Source: Tetracentron sinense
Lineage: Eukaryota; Streptophyta; Magnoliopsida; Trochodendrales; Trochodendraceae
Reading direction: 5' to 3'
Assembly: GCA_015143295.1 (NCBI GenBank)
Contig: CM026568.1
Coordinates: forward strand, 29,892,441 to 29,956,440
Length of the DNA: 64,000 bases
Positions within the stretch are counted from its first letter, which is position 1. Each line of letters begins with the position of its first letter. The notes beneath the pieces were generated by a model. It was given only the letters and a program-made list of their open reading frames with translations. It ran no database searches and had not been told where the DNA came from. The translations under genes were made by a program, and so were the position numbers. Positions 23,510 to 36,900 of the stretch are shown piece after piece.

Positions 23510-26500
23510 ACTATAAAAAAAATATAGAGAAATGATTAACTTACCGGCCGTTTCCATCATTTAACAAAATGATTGTTCCTCATTGGTCCATGCCCCACTT
23601 TTTAACACTCACCAACTGTGGTTAAAATTCACCCACCCCTAGAGTTAAGTAATACAACCTTGTTTGTTAGGCAAAAAGAACAAAAATCTTTACTTTAATT
23701 TAGTTAAGCTTAACTAGGGTTAAAGGAGTGTTAAAAGATGTTGGAAAAATTAACCCAATAAGGGATTTACCATATGTTGGTGATGAGAATTGACCCGACA
23801 AAGAAACCCAGTGTGCGACCTGCTTGACCCGGAAAATAGGCAATGAGTGGGCAAGAATTTTTTGACCCGTATTTTTTACCCGAATAGATATGGGTATGGA
23901 TATGGGTTTTTGGCTTAGGTGTCCGTTGATGTTTCAATAACTGAATTTTCTATCCGTTTTTGTGTCTTTTCGGAAAAGTCATCTCTATTCAAATGGACAC
24001 AAATGAATCTATGTAATAGACTCTCATTCATTCATTCAAAGCATCTGTGTTTTCCTTTTTGAAGAATTTTTGCATCTCTCTCTGTCTCTCTCCTTATCAT
24101 TGATGTTCGGGTACAAACATTGGTCAAGTTCGCTGAGTTTTGAAATTTTGAGTACTACTTCTTCTTAACTGTAATCCGTTCTATCTTGGGAGACAATTAC
24201 TCATCAACCTTGAGTATCGAGAGGGAGTAAATTCGTCTTAAGGAAATTGTGATACACATGACTCAGATTTTCCATTCATTTTCATTATTTTATTGTTCTG
24301 CAAATTCCGTGAGTTCTTATTGTTTTAGTTTCTTTAATACTTTCATTCATTATATTCTGGATAATTTAGAACTATAAAAGAGACACGAGGACACGGTGGT
24401 AAGTTAAGTAGTGGATCCTGGAGTCCGCTAATCACTGCTCAAAAATATATTCTTTACAAATGGAAAAAAGACGAGATGGCCACAAAATTGGCCCTAAAAA
24501 AATTTGGGAACTATGCCCCCCCCCCAAAACCCACACCTCATTGTTAGCCCCCTTGAAGAAAATCCTGGTTCCGCCCCCAGTTGTAAAGCCAACTTGCCAT
24601 CTTAGAAGGTTGTGAGGCCGGCGATTATGCAACCGTACAACACGATGCCAAGAACTCTACTCTCTCTTGTCTTTATTTATTTAAACTTTTAGTATTTATT
24701 TTTAATAAATATCCTGCCACAATGGATAAGTAATTGTTATTTAAATTTTTGATTAGATATGAGAGATGATAGTAGAATCAATAGGAGAGATGTAACCGTG
24801 AGTATCAATTGAAGAACATTAAAGCATTAAAGAAGTGTTGATTTTTCTCGAATTAGATCAAATTAGCCATTATACAGTAGGATCCTTGGGTATCCTAACA
24901 CGTGAGTTTAAAAAAAATTGTACTTGAAGCTAACTGGCTATATTAGTATCGCATTTTCCCACCATGTGGTCCAATAGAAAGTTATATTCGATTATATCCG
25001 GATAATCATGGATTCGACCCAGACCTGGCCGGTTTATGTCATATTTAGAAATCCCAAAAATGGTTTATAGGAATATAATTCCTACAACGGGACTGTAAAA
25101 AGATCTCTAGCCAGCCCCAAGAAGGGCAATAGCCCAACTTTGCTTCCATGAAATCGCAAGTTTAGATTGAAGGCTCTAAAGGGACAACTAAAAACGTGTA
25201 TGAGAAAAAGAGGAAAGTATTAGGACTTCTGAAGATAAAATTAGAAGATGAGGCTCAATATATAGAAAAAAAAAGTGCAGTGGAGACCAAGCTTGGGCCC
25301 TTGGCCCGGTATGATTAGAACTGTATGGGGCCTAATCGTGGTGGTATGTCTTACCACCCGCCCCAAATCGCCTTTAGGGTGCCCTCATAATTTAGGAATA
25401 AGATTTTCTTGGCATCTTAAAGGCACATTGAGATATCTTTAATTTGTTGATTGGTCACTACAAAACTGTTGCATACGATGACCACAAATTCTTTAGTCAA
25501 TTTCGGTTATGAGGCGCGACAAACGTTTCTTGAAGATAGTTGGAGCCTTCCGTTTGTGCAATGGAATATAGCAACTCTATCCCCGAGATTCAACCTAGGC
25601 AGGAATCGATCTGTTCCTCTACAAATATGCACTATCTAGTAAGAACTATACTTAAACCTTCTTTTAGGATGTCAACAGATTAAGTAATCATATTAAGGTC
25701 TTAGTTATCCCTTTACAAGGATAGCAATTGGTTACACAAATTGTATAAACCAGATTAAGCTATCACAAGTGATTGTCAAACATAATTACTCTCTAGGAGT
25801 GATTCTGTAACAATTCTAGAATTGGATTTGTATGGATTATGAAAACCAGATTATGAGAATTCTTGAATTAGTTTCGAAGAGACACACTGTTTGGAAATAG
25901 ATTGTCTACAGGCTCTGTTTGGTAATAGTGCCCAAGGGTCAGTGTATTGCTACATTGGCCGAGTTCTCATTTTGTTCTCTGCTCTTGGTAAATCCGGACA
26001 GTGTAAGTTTGGTTACAGAGCGATCTCAATTGACCAGACTAATCATCAGTTCACTTCTTTGTTTAGTGACAGATGATCATTTGGTCCAAATGGACTAATC
26101 GAATACTGTGATCTGGTTTTCTGTGTTGAGTCATATTCAACCTTGAAATGAGCTTCAGATCTCCAATGGAGTTTTAGAACTTTCTTCTCTAGTTCGAGCT
26201 CTCTTTCTATGCTTAATCTCCCAGAGGTTTGATACGAATTTTAACGTGTAGAATTCTCTTCTTCATCCTCACTTATATAGGCGATGATTAGGCCTTGGGA
26301 GCCACTTGGGCTTCCTAATAGACTCACTTACTAAGTCTCTTGGACTTTCCCAACTAATCCATTCAATAGCCCACCAGGTTCATCGAATCTTGACACACTC
26401 ATGATCTGTAACAGATCACGGAATCCTAACCACCATTTCAATCCTAATCAAATCTACACCATTGATCTAACTTCTATTCTTAAAAAGAATAGGCGACTCA

Positions 26501-27242
26501 AGCAACTTGCGACGATGCAAAGTGCAAAGTGCGCCTCATAGTGCCCATTGCCCTTGCACGTGCACGTGTCACGCTTGGTGTGATGCACCTCGCTAGTGCA
26601 TCCATACTTGGTATGTGAGCACACACATAAGAACAATCTCTAAGGAGAGGGGATTACTTATTAATTGGTTTTAACTCTCATTAATTTTTGACGTGGGACT
26701 AATAAAAGTCACAACAGTTTTCTTTTGAAAGTATGATTTTTTTTTCCCCACAAACTTGGTCCTAAAAAAAATTTTGAGGCTATGCCCCCGAACCCTCACA
26801 CCTCATTATTAGCCCCTAGAAGAAAATCTTGGCTCCACCCGTGATTATGGCAGAAAGAATAGCATTTGGTTACCAACTAAAACATTCGATAATGTATAAT
26901 CAATAATCAGTTTTAGTGATTACAATTGATCAAAATAAAAAATAGAATTTTAATTATTTTTTAATCCCGCCCAATTTAACTTCATTTCACTTGATCTTTT
27001 TACCATCGTCCTCACTTTTCATTTTCTTTTGTTAAGATATTTTCTTTATTTTTAGTTTTCTTTGTTTCTTTACTTTTGTTGGATGTTTAACTTAAGTAAT
27101 TGATGCTTATAGCAAGTTAACCAAATAGGTATATTCCATGCAGCTATTATTTTTTTCAGTAGTTATGACCTAAATACTTTTACCCAAATGGCCATAATTA
27201 ACTCTAATTCCCTTTCCACCCACGTCACATATATGAAAAGCA
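23510..27242. other. Gene-free stretch with repeat fragments
   Basis: 23575-23760 is a copy of the TTAAGATTCACYCAC dispersed family. 24480-24575 and 26755-26842 are right-end fragments of the GGGGCGGAGCC MITE family. 25080-26720 is a moderately GC, ungapped block with a TATA-like CACTTATATAGG at ~26270 and no long ORF; it could be an LTR or leader of a retroelement, but no termini were found. No host gene is supported. Confidence 0.45.
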
Positions 27243-27250
27243 TAAAATAA

Positions 27251-28832
27251 GGGTGGTGCTACACGCACACCAATAATCACTTATATACACCAAATTAAAA
27301 AGAAAATTACATTTACTAGAATACACTCAAAGGATAAGAAAAATAGACAGATTTGCCCTCTTCTTCTTCCTCTCGGCTTCGAGAGGAAAAAGAAGAGGGC
27401 ATATTCCGGGCTTTCCCAGGTATACTCCAAAAAAAAAAAATCACTCATAAACATGAAAGATTCAAACCCCCACCAACTGATCTCTGCACTGGAGAACCTT
27501 CAAGATTCTTCGAAAGCTCTTATAATAGATTTAATGTTTTTTTTTGAAGGTTCACATAATGGTTCTACTCTTGTTATATGCAATTGAAGGTGAAATTGCA
27601 GATAATTAGTATTGAGGAGAAAATAAAAGGGGGGTACAATTTCCCTATCCCTCTCTGCTACTCCATTTCCAGTAAAATAAAAATCACAGAAAAATTACAT
27701 TACAAAAAAAAAAAAAAAAATACCCCTCTTATTCAAACTTCTTCTCCATATATCTTAGACGATATATCATCTACATCCGAAGATGGTTTTTGGAGGAGTG
27801 TCAATGTTGCTGGAGGATCTGATTTCTTCGGCGGATTACCAGAGTTTTTTTTTTAGGGTAGTGTTAGATGCACACCAATATTTGATGACTGCACCCCATT
27901 AGTAAAAAAATACTGATTACACACCATTAAATTAATAAAATTACTTGAATACACCAAAATAAAAAAAATACCTATAAATTTTATATCTACACACCAAAGA
28001 TTTTATCGTTGGGATACAGCTCATCACCCAATTGCGCCTAGCTCTTAGGTTTGTAACTATATGTGCAGGTCTCCTCCACCATTAATGGAGTCCTAAAAGT
28101 AGCAGGAGCAAATTAGTCTTGCCGGTATAGGAGTCTTCCCATGTCGAGTAATACTAGCAGCCTAGTTTCTTGAGGGAGTTAGAAACCTGAGATCCTTTGG
28201 AAGATAGGAAAAGAGTGTTTCAAATACTCAAACAGGAGTAGGTATGCTGGTAATCTCCCTCGTAAGTCTTGAGGAGTTTCAGTTTTGTTGGCAACCCAAT
28301 GGACAACAGACTAATCCTTTGGACTCTCCAGTGCTATGTTCAAATCACTGAACATGGAAGGGGTTATCATCGAGAGTTTAGGTGGAGCTCTCAGTGCTCC
28401 CACGGATACTGGAGATATTCCTAAATGGGAGATCTGTAGTGATCTTCAATAGCTCAAATGGAGTTTTCATCAAGATTGCAATCTTCATGAACGATCACCA
28501 TTCTAATACCATCTTCATTCCAGAGAGTGTTAAAGGGTTGGGGTTGGGGTTGGGGTTGGCGTCAAAACTGAGATAAGAAGACAAGAAGTTGGGGTGCGTC
28601 AATCAACAAACGTGAAAACGGAATAAGAAAAAAAAAAAAAAGGCTGCGGTAATCATTTATTGGGGTGCGCCTATCACCACCCTTTTTTTATCATTAGTAC
28701 AAAGAAGGAGATAAAAGGGCAATACTGTCCCGTTGTCTTCTTGTTTTTGGTATGCATATCAGTAAATTTGGGGTTTTTTTTTTTTAAGTGTGGTGTATTT
28801 CAGTAAACTCTAGTGTGGGCATAGCACCACCC
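27251..28832. mobile_element. TIR element, 1.58 kb, perfect 8-bp target duplication
   Basis: Ends GGGTGGTGCTA and TAGCACCACCC. The target duplication TAAAATAA is perfect (27243-27250, 28833-28840). The 8-bp size suggests hAT, but the termini are not the usual TAGGG/CAGGG. Both arms have ACACCAA/GTGTATT-type repeats. A second copy of the same family is nested within (27856..28682). Confidence 0.75.
27856..28682. mobile_element. Nested copy of the same TIR family with gene-like cargo
   Basis: Ends GGGTAGTGTTAGA and CCTATCACCACCC; perfect 8-bp duplication TTTTTTTA (27848-27855, 28683-28690), although low complexity weakens it. About 28020-28575 is balanced in base composition and reads on the plus strand as protein-like pieces, e.g. 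a segment with FNSSNGVFIKI and NTIFIPESVKG at 28382-28560. I cannot name the source gene. A (GGGGTT)4 run lies at 28537. Confidence 0.6.
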
Positions 28833-28979
28833 TAAAATAAATGTTCCATTTGAAACCTTTTCTCGTTTCTCAATTCCTTCAAGAAGATCTCTCAACTCTC
28901 TTGCAGCTTTTATTTTTGTTTTCTTTTTATTCTTCTCTCTGCAATGTCTCTAGTTGGCCTCCTATATAGAGTAGCATTC

Positions 28980-29386
28980 TAATGAGTCATGCTTATTAAA
29001 ACCTTTAATGAGTGGTCCTTAATAACATGACACGTGACAGGCTTCTCTAAAATCTAACCGTTGGATGTCAAGATGGGTTTACTAAGAGATACGTGACAAA
29101 AAATCAGTTTGATCAGACATTTATAGACCATCCGATTGAAGATGGGAAGATTAACTAGTTCTATAACCTAGATAGGGTTTAGTAAACCCTAGGGGGTTAA
29201 TGCTGATAAACTAGGGTCTAATCGAACGGTCTAAACATGTTTGATCAGATTGATATTTTGACACGTGTCTTTCAATGGACCCACCTCAACATCCCACCAT
29301 CGGATTTAAAAAAAAGACTGCCACATGTCCAACTTTTGAGATGGACAGCTCATTAAAAGCTTTAATGAGCATGACTCATTAGTATC
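28980..29386. mobile_element. TIR element, ~405 bp
   Basis: Long inverted ends: CTAATGAGTCATGCTTATTA at the left and the inverse of CTAATGAGTCATGCTCATTA at the right, each followed by a CTTTAATGAG-type phrase. No ORF. ACGTG cores lie inside. Confidence 0.6.
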
Positions 29387-29469
29387 CTTCCCCTATGTAT
29401 ATATACACTAGTGGACCACACGTCCGACGAAAGAGCCCTTTACTGGTAAGGGGGCTCTCTCTTCTTTGT

Positions 29470-30363
29470 TGTTGAAACATAGCCTGACTCGCCCTCCTTG
29501 CTGCTATCTTGTTCCCATCGTATCTCCTAGCTTATCCCTTGCTTTTGGTGCCCCATGCCCTTTCTGTTCTCTTTCCTTCTAGGGGTGTCAACGAGCCGAG
29601 CCAGCTCGGCTCGACTCGAAATAAACCAAGCTTCAACTTTTACTTTGGGTTCATTGAGCCGAGCCGAGCCTTAAAAGTGAGCTCGAAAAATAAACGAGTT
29701 GAGCCTGAACAATAGGTGGCTTAGCTCGGCTCGGCTCGACTCGATTAATTTTATAATAATACCCTTTAAAAATTAAATTTATACTATATATTTAATATAC
29801 CTTTTTTTTAGTAAAATATATTTAGTATACATTAACATAATTATTTCCGTTTAAGTTTTAACTCAAGCTTTCATGTGAGTCACATGACATTCCAAAAAAA
29901 AAATGCCCTTTTAATTTTTTTAAATTAAATTTAGTATTTGTCAATGTATTTTTAAAAAAAAATTATCAAGCCGAGCCAAATAGAGCTCGAGCTCAACGAT
30001 TTGTGGACTAGCCGAGCCGAGCCGAGCCTGAGCACCTGTAAAATTCCTACGAGCCATGCCGAGCCTGAGCATCTGTAAAATTCCAACGAGCCGAGCCTCA
30101 GCAGTGCCCAGCTCGTTGACACCCCTACTTCCTTCTCAAGCACCCTTGCCAGTAAAAACAAGGTTTCTATTACTACTCTTTGTCTATTTCCTATTTGCCC
30201 TTACGCTCCTCACTCTAAATAAGAAGGTGGTCGTAGAGAAGAGCACTCACCTTAAAGTCATGACAGCCCTAAAAGAAGGAAAGACTCATAAGGCAGCTAA
30301 GCAGGCGAGAGAGGAGTGCCTAAAGAAGATGCTCCTTTGCGATCCTCGAGCCGGTATCAAATA
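29470..30363 (+). pseudogene. Unrecognised open frame split by a hAT MITE
   Basis: Skipping the hAT insert (29580..30127), the frame from about 29486 runs on to a stop at 30362-30364. It has a strongly hydrophobic N-terminal part (LLLLFVYFLFALTLLTLN) and a basic C-terminus (KEGKTHKAAKQAREECLKK). A TATA-like TATGTATATATACAC lies at ~29395. There is no ATG in the hydrophobic part and no family match. It may be a relic gene fragment; weak. Confidence 0.2.
29580..30127. mobile_element. hAT-type MITE, 548 bp
   Basis: Ends TAGGGGTGTCAACGAG and CTCGTTGACACCCCTA are exact inverses. Flanking 8-mers TTTCCTTC/CTTCCTTC match at 7 of 8. GAGCCGAGCC/GGCTCGGCTC clusters lie at both ends. Confidence 0.85.
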
Positions 30364-30429
30364 GGCGGATCGAACATCTTCAAACAAGGTTGGTGGGATC
30401 GATCGGTTAACGAGTAAAGCGGACTAGCG

Positions 30430-30466
30430 GAGTACTGTTTGATGATCAAGAAAGTCCTCGTTGATA
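30430..30466 (-). repeat. Short stray copy of KUP6 exon 7 sequence
   Basis: The stretch from ~30431 (GTACTGTTTGATGATC, then AAGAAAGTCC) matches 32562-32590 inside KUP6 exon 7 (coding FSIIKQCS) at about 27 of 29 bases and in the same orientation, 530 bp beyond the KUP6 stop. No other KUP6 exon is seen here. It may be a relic of a partial tandem duplication. Confidence 0.5.
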
Positions 30467-30559
30467 ATTATAATTTAGAAGTTGCCACTATATCAAAATT
30501 AGGCAATAAGGGTACTGGCTAGGCAAGGAGGTGTCCTCCGCATTGCGGGCAACATTTTG

Positions 30560-30794
30560 CAGTGTTGTCAAAACCAAAACCGGACCGGCCGATCAAACCG
30601 GTGGAACCGTCCCCCTCGCCAATTCCCAAAATCCTCAAAACCAAAACTATTTGAGAACCGGTTGCAGAACCGGTCAAAATCAGGAAAATTTAGGAAAAAA
30701 TGAAAAAAAAATAAAAAATTGCAAAAAGTACGTGGTCGAACCTGGAACCGGCCACTCTACCGGTTTGGTGCCACGTCCTGTTATGAAAACAGTG
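30560..30794. mobile_element. hAT MITE, CAGTGTTGTC family, copy 1
   Basis: Starts CAGTGTTGTCAAAACC. Perfect 8-bp target duplication ACATTTTG (30552-30559, 30795-30802). Interior rich in AACCGGTT-type inverted phrases. Same family as 42107..42388 and 46967..47229. Confidence 0.85.
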
Positions 30795-30998
30795 ACATTT
30801 TGTCACCGATAGGTGTATTTCACCATGATATTAAAGCTGGAATTGGAACGTTGGGCCCCAAATCCCATTTCAATATCCGAAGTTCAACATTTGATATCGA
30901 TGGTATTCTGAATCTGTGACCAGGCAAGGTAATGATATTTCATACACAGCTAGCTACTAGTAGAGAATACATGATTATACTGCAAAACAAAACCAAAA

Positions 30999-33900
30999 TC
31001 AAACATGGTAGATCATCCCCACCTCCAGAGTAGATGCATAGGGGATGCTCAGTGCATGGATGGGCCCTCTGCAGTTCCTTCGCAAGAAGTCATACCCAAC
31101 ATCAATTACAAGCTTCTTCACCATGCTTGATCCTCGCTTCGCCCTCACATACGAGTGCCCGAGTATGAATGCCATCCCTGCCTCCCTCGCTTCTGTAAGA
31201 TCCTGCAGCTCCTCCTGCGCACCCACATCCATCTGCGGGCTCTCCGGCATTACAAACCTCACTCTTTTCCTCAACCCCACCAGAGAGCGAATCTCCCTGA
31301 GTTCTGATGTGCCAGCCATTTCAGTGGGATCACTATCATCCTCGCACATTTGTATCCCTTCTACGTGTGTCAATGATGTCCCAACCACCGTCATTTTTTC
31401 CTCATCCTTCTCCAATACTTCTGTTCCTCCATTGGATTCCGATCTCTCGGAGTGGATAAATTCTGCAATACTATACACAAGGTCCTTCTCAAACTCCAAG
31501 TCGTCCTTGTGAAAGTCATGGTACCCGTACCGTGCAATGCACCTATAAAGCCTATACTCTTTTGGGCCAATGCGGCCCACAAGGAACCGTTCCTCAGGCT
31601 GAACATATGGTACAGGGACAGATTTTATGCAGAGAAAGACTAGAACCTGGTGGAAAGCTGGAAGGTTGGTGACGAAGTGGGAGAAGATTGCAGGGATCCC
31701 GGAGACGAGTTCGGTGTGTATGAGACCAATGCCCCGTACACGCACAATGCCTAGGCTGGGACCCAAGCTGAGAAGCCAGTTGATGGAGACCTTGTTTTGG
31801 ACATCGAATTCGTACTTCTTGAGAGTGCCATAGTGCCAAACATACATGACTATCAGGAAGATTAATGCAAGGGCAATGGGAACCCATGCCCCTTCGCGGA
31901 ACTTGATGAGGGAGGCTGAGAAGTAGAGCGCCTCAATGGAGCCGAAGAAGAATATGAAGCAAATGGCCAGGAAGACGCTCTGGTGCCAACACAGGACAAT
32001 AACTAGAGACATTAGGCAGGTAGTGACCAGCATAACAGTTATAACTGCCAATCCTGTTCCATAAGAAAGAATAAGCAGGTCAGGAAAGATCGTAAGAAAG
32101 AAAATTAAGAAGACTTTAAGTTGGCTTACATTCATAAACTATCCAAAAACTTGTCCCCTCGTGTTATTTCAGTGATCTTTAGGCTTTAGCCATTCATCTC
32201 CAGAAATCATTTAAAATAGTAATTGGATATTATGCTCACTTGAACAGTAACATGTGAACGTACTTCCCCATTCACACAAAAATAAAAATAAAGAAAGAGA
32301 AATATGGAGGGGACCCATACCCACAGTGTAATAGCGAGTAATATCAAAGATGGACGAATTGCGACCGATCAAATATTCACTCATATAATTTCAATTAAGG
32401 TCATACCTGATGCATTACTCAAGCGTTTTGTGTCTCTGAAACCAATGGTAACAGCCAAGCATAACACCATTAAAATCCAGTTAATCTCTGGGATGTAAAT
32501 CTGGCCATGCATTTTAGATGACGTGTGGACTATTTTGACCCTTGGGAAGCAGCCCAATGCAGAGCACTGTTTGATGATCGAGAAAGTCCCTGTGATGATG
32601 GCTTGGCTTCCCACCACTGCTGCAAGTATGGCTATTGCCAGAACTGGCCATCTTATATGCTCTGACACATTAAGATCGGTTATTTTTAATCAGCTAAGAC
32701 TCACTTGGCTATATTAAATTATTTTTCAAAAATAATTGCTGTTCAATCTTATCCAAAATTATTGGAAAAAACTCACTTGACCATCTTATACTTATAAAAA
32801 ATAAATAAAATCAATTATCGTTTAGAAAGAAGATCCTGAGTTATCCACCTGGTACAGATACATAGAATCCAATTCGGTAGTCGCTTTCAATACTGTGATG
32901 CTTAGACAGATAGGCAGCTTGTCCCATATACGCAAGAATCAAGGATGGATAAACCACAGAGGTGAAAGCAATCTGCAGGAGGGTGACTGTCTATTAGAGA
33001 GAGCTTCAATGTCCTTATAATGAGTTATGTGGATTCATTTAATGTTGATGAGTTATGTGGATTAATTTGACATGGTAGGAAATAATAGTCAATCTCATTT
33101 CGATGTGGACAAAATGAAACGGGGACTTGGGATCCAAATCCTTGCTTGTAATGAAAATACACACAGAAGAGAATAAACAGGCATGCATCTTGATTGAGCA
33201 TGATACCTAGAGGGTACTTTCATCATCTCCTAAATTGGAATAGAACCTTGATTATTAAGGATTCCATCAAATATATCCTACAAAAACAGTTGTCTTTGCA
33301 AATTGAGGATTTTGTGCAGAAGTAATCCTACCTGAAGTAGTTTCCTGAAAATTCGTATGTTCATACACAACTAGTGAATGAAACATGAAAGTTAACATGG
33401 AGGAATAAACAAATGAAGATCATACTGTGTAACTAAATAATTTTCAAGAATAATCAACTAAATGCGAAAAAGCTGTAAGCACTTCATATTGTCAAGTTTG
33501 GTTGAATTTTCACTCTGTAGCTTTATTTAAATTTCTGGATTAATATATTCCTTACCTATGTGCTCGAGACATTTGACCTTTAGGCATTGGTTGAGTAGGA
33601 ATCTAAAAATGCAAAGGAATTTATAGTGATATTTTGAAATTTCTGAATTCAGTAAAGGATAAATTAGATCTTTGCTCATAAGCCATACTAAGTGGGGTCA
33701 TATTAAAAAGTTGTCCAATTTTTTCAAAAAGTCTCAAATAATTTGCGGTTTTCAAAAATCCTCAAATTTCACGAATTAAATGTGAACTAGGAAATATATT
33801 TATTAACAATATTTTGACAACTAATAATTTTATTTTTTTTTTATTTCCTGGCATTTTCCCAATTATTTTTTCGAATTTTGCCATTTTTTCCAAACTTTTC

Positions 33901-36900
33901 CCTAGCCAGATGATTCCCGAACTCCGACTTGGTGACTGTGTGGGGTAGGGGTTTGTGAGGAAATAAATTGATTTTACATATGGCTTTGGTACCTCCGTTA
34001 TCCATGCTATTACGCCAGTAATGTGTTCATGCAACTTATGTTCAGACGCAATCGTTATACATTGGGACTTCTACTCCTAATGTATGTTCTGTAATTTTGA
34101 GATTGTTAATAAATTTGCCCCTTTATTAAACGTAAAAATTCTCATGAAATGTAGCCACACTTCCAAGTTTCAAATCAAATGCAGCTTTAAAAAATCCTAA
34201 ATTTAGGAGAAAATTCAAGAGTGATATAATATGTGTCACATGACATATTATATAACCTCCAGATCTATAAAACCATGTCACCACAATTATATACCTTGAT
34301 TGATAATTGTGAAAAGTGTCCAAGATCGGCAAACATAGCTTCTGAACCTGAAAGAATGGAAAATGAGGTTATAAAATGTACTCATTCGGTAATGGCATGA
34401 AAACCAGTCATAGTACATACTCGCGTACCTGTGATACACAACAGGATCCCACCTAAGGACATCCAACCTGCTCTTTGGGTCTTCTTCAAAAATTTGTACA
34501 TGTAATACGGGGAGAGTGCTTGATACACATGGGGATTCCAGTGGAAAATGTTATACACACCAATAGCACTGATGCATAACAGCCAGGTTATGACAACTGG
34601 TGCGAACAGGAATCCTACCCGGTGGGTACCGTAATGTTGGAGGGCAAACAAACATACCAGTATGATACATGCAACCGGAAGCTCTACATCTGCAAAATTA
34701 CTGAACCTTGATGAGATAGGATATTAAACTAGAAGTGTTGAGCAAATTAAATAGAGTGTAGGAGATGAGTGACAGGATCTGAAGGCAAATGCATAAACAT
34801 GATTAAACATTTGGAAGCCAAGTACTTAATGGAGCATCCGACAATGATTGGTTTCTTTTACCTGAAATTCATTTAAGCCATTAGACTTGTCACTGATTAA
34901 GAACTACTCTATGGTTTGGTTTATCAAAGAAAATGAATGCTTATAATTTTTTTTTTTAAATAACATATTTTGGGAGAATTCAATATAACATATTTTGGGA
35001 GAATTCAATATTATGAATGCTTATAAATTTTTTTAAAAAAATAACATATTTTGTTGTTGTTAACAGTATAATTTCATGGGAAATGTTTAACTTACCACCG
35101 CATTCCACTATGAAGTGGAATGTGCAGTCCTCATTGGTCCATGCCCCCTATTTTACACCCATCAACTGTGGTTAACTTTCACTCACTCATAGGGTTAAGC
35201 AATCTAACCTTGGTTTATAGAAATAAAATTAAAAAATATATATTAACCTTAATTTTCTTAATCCTAACCATAGTTAAAGGGGTATTAAAAGGGCACGTGG
35301 ACACGGCATTTAACTATATAGTCAAATGCAAGGCGAGCCAATCACTGACCTAATTTTATTATGCAAAAAAAGAGAGGAGTGCATACAAAGAAAAGAATTA
35401 AACTGGCACTCCCTTTGCCACAATGCAGAGCCTAAGGACACCCTTTTTAGTTAGAAGGTTTGCCTTGTCATTAGCCGATCTCCGGACAGGAGAGAGCAAA
35501 ATGTTCAAAGAAGAGACTAAATCTTGAATCTCTCTAATGACGTAAGACTGTCTTCAAGAACCTTTCTTGCTCTCGGAAGGCCACCTGATGAAATTACTGA
35601 ATCTCCTTCAAAAATCAAGACTCGGAAGTTTAAAGCATTTGAAATTATAAGGTATTGAAGAGAGAGGGCTTCGGCCTTTTGAGAATCAGTAGAGTCTAAA
35701 GGGCTCCAGTAGACATGAATAACTCTCCCAACTGCATCTTGAAACAAGCCCCCTATTCCAGAAGGGCCAAGGGTAATAAGAAAACAACAGTCAAAATTGA
35801 GCTTGATAGCTCTATCCCTAGGTAGAGGTAACTCGAGTGAACTATATGTGAGAAAGAGGAGTTAGCCACCGATATTCAATTTTTAAGTTTTTAACTATGT
35901 TGTTGCAATTCATACCTTTAACCACTTCTGAGACAGCCGCCCAATGCATCGCTGACACCTTGAATTTTCGTTAATGTCAATGGTACTAGAAGAAATGCCT
36001 TCAAAGATTCTATGATTTTTGGAAGAGCCCCCTTTCAATTAGGTTAACAAATGGGAAGATCCAACTACACTCCATCAGGCTAAAAAGGTAGCACCAAATT
36101 TTCCTAGCCATCTTACAGATGGTTTATTGTCGGTCATCCCCTATTTCCAACACATCATGCACATGTGATGGGAAAGAGCTTTGTCTCTTCTCCTTCTTTG
36201 AGGCATGCACAATTATTAACTCTTTTAAGATCTGGGATCTATACAAAAGCTTTGAATTTTTGAAGAGTAAGGTTTTTACAATATTCTCATGGGGGAAGGG
36301 CAATGGATTATTCAAAATCGAGGCTCGGAAAAAAGACCTAAAAGAGAAGAGATCATAGGTTCAAGGGATCACAGTCTTGAATCCATAGCATTAGAGGGTA
36401 TAGTGCTCGCAACTATTGTCCGTCACCCCATATTTCCTACACATCACGCACATGTAAAGAGACCAATAGGTTCAACCCAATTCTTGACTCCATAGCATTA
36501 GAGCCCGCTAACCTATAGATTCTGAGAAACAAGTCACAAAAAAGGTTTATCACCCCACTGCAAGTCCCCTTTTCATATGGATGGAAGGGTAAAATGTGAA
36601 AGAGGGCATTAATATATTTCCAAGGACTTATCGGAAAGTTGCTATAGATAGGATTACAGTCACCCCCTTTAGTGTACATGCCATACTATGAATAACTGAA
36701 ACCATTGACTATTTGTATCCAAGGAGAACCACCCAGACCACTTTCCAAGGAGAGCCATATTCCCTTTATTAACTTCACCAATGTTCAAACATCCTCCTTA
36801 TTTTTCCTTGCACACCTTTCCCATCCATAAGATGGTCTTTTTGAATCACCACATCCCAAAGAAGGTCACATTGATTTATTTTACTTTCGTTGCTGCTTGT

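Noticed and set aside
28537-28560. (GGGGTT)4 run as a telomere-like repeat
   Set aside because: Plant telomeres are TTTAGGG; four units inside a TIR element are better explained as a simple repeat.
30999-31887. Long frames antisense to KUP6, KUP12 and TPS exons (e.g. 31045..31512, 50787..51059, 6006..6260)
   Set aside because: Shadows of the real coding exons in other frames.
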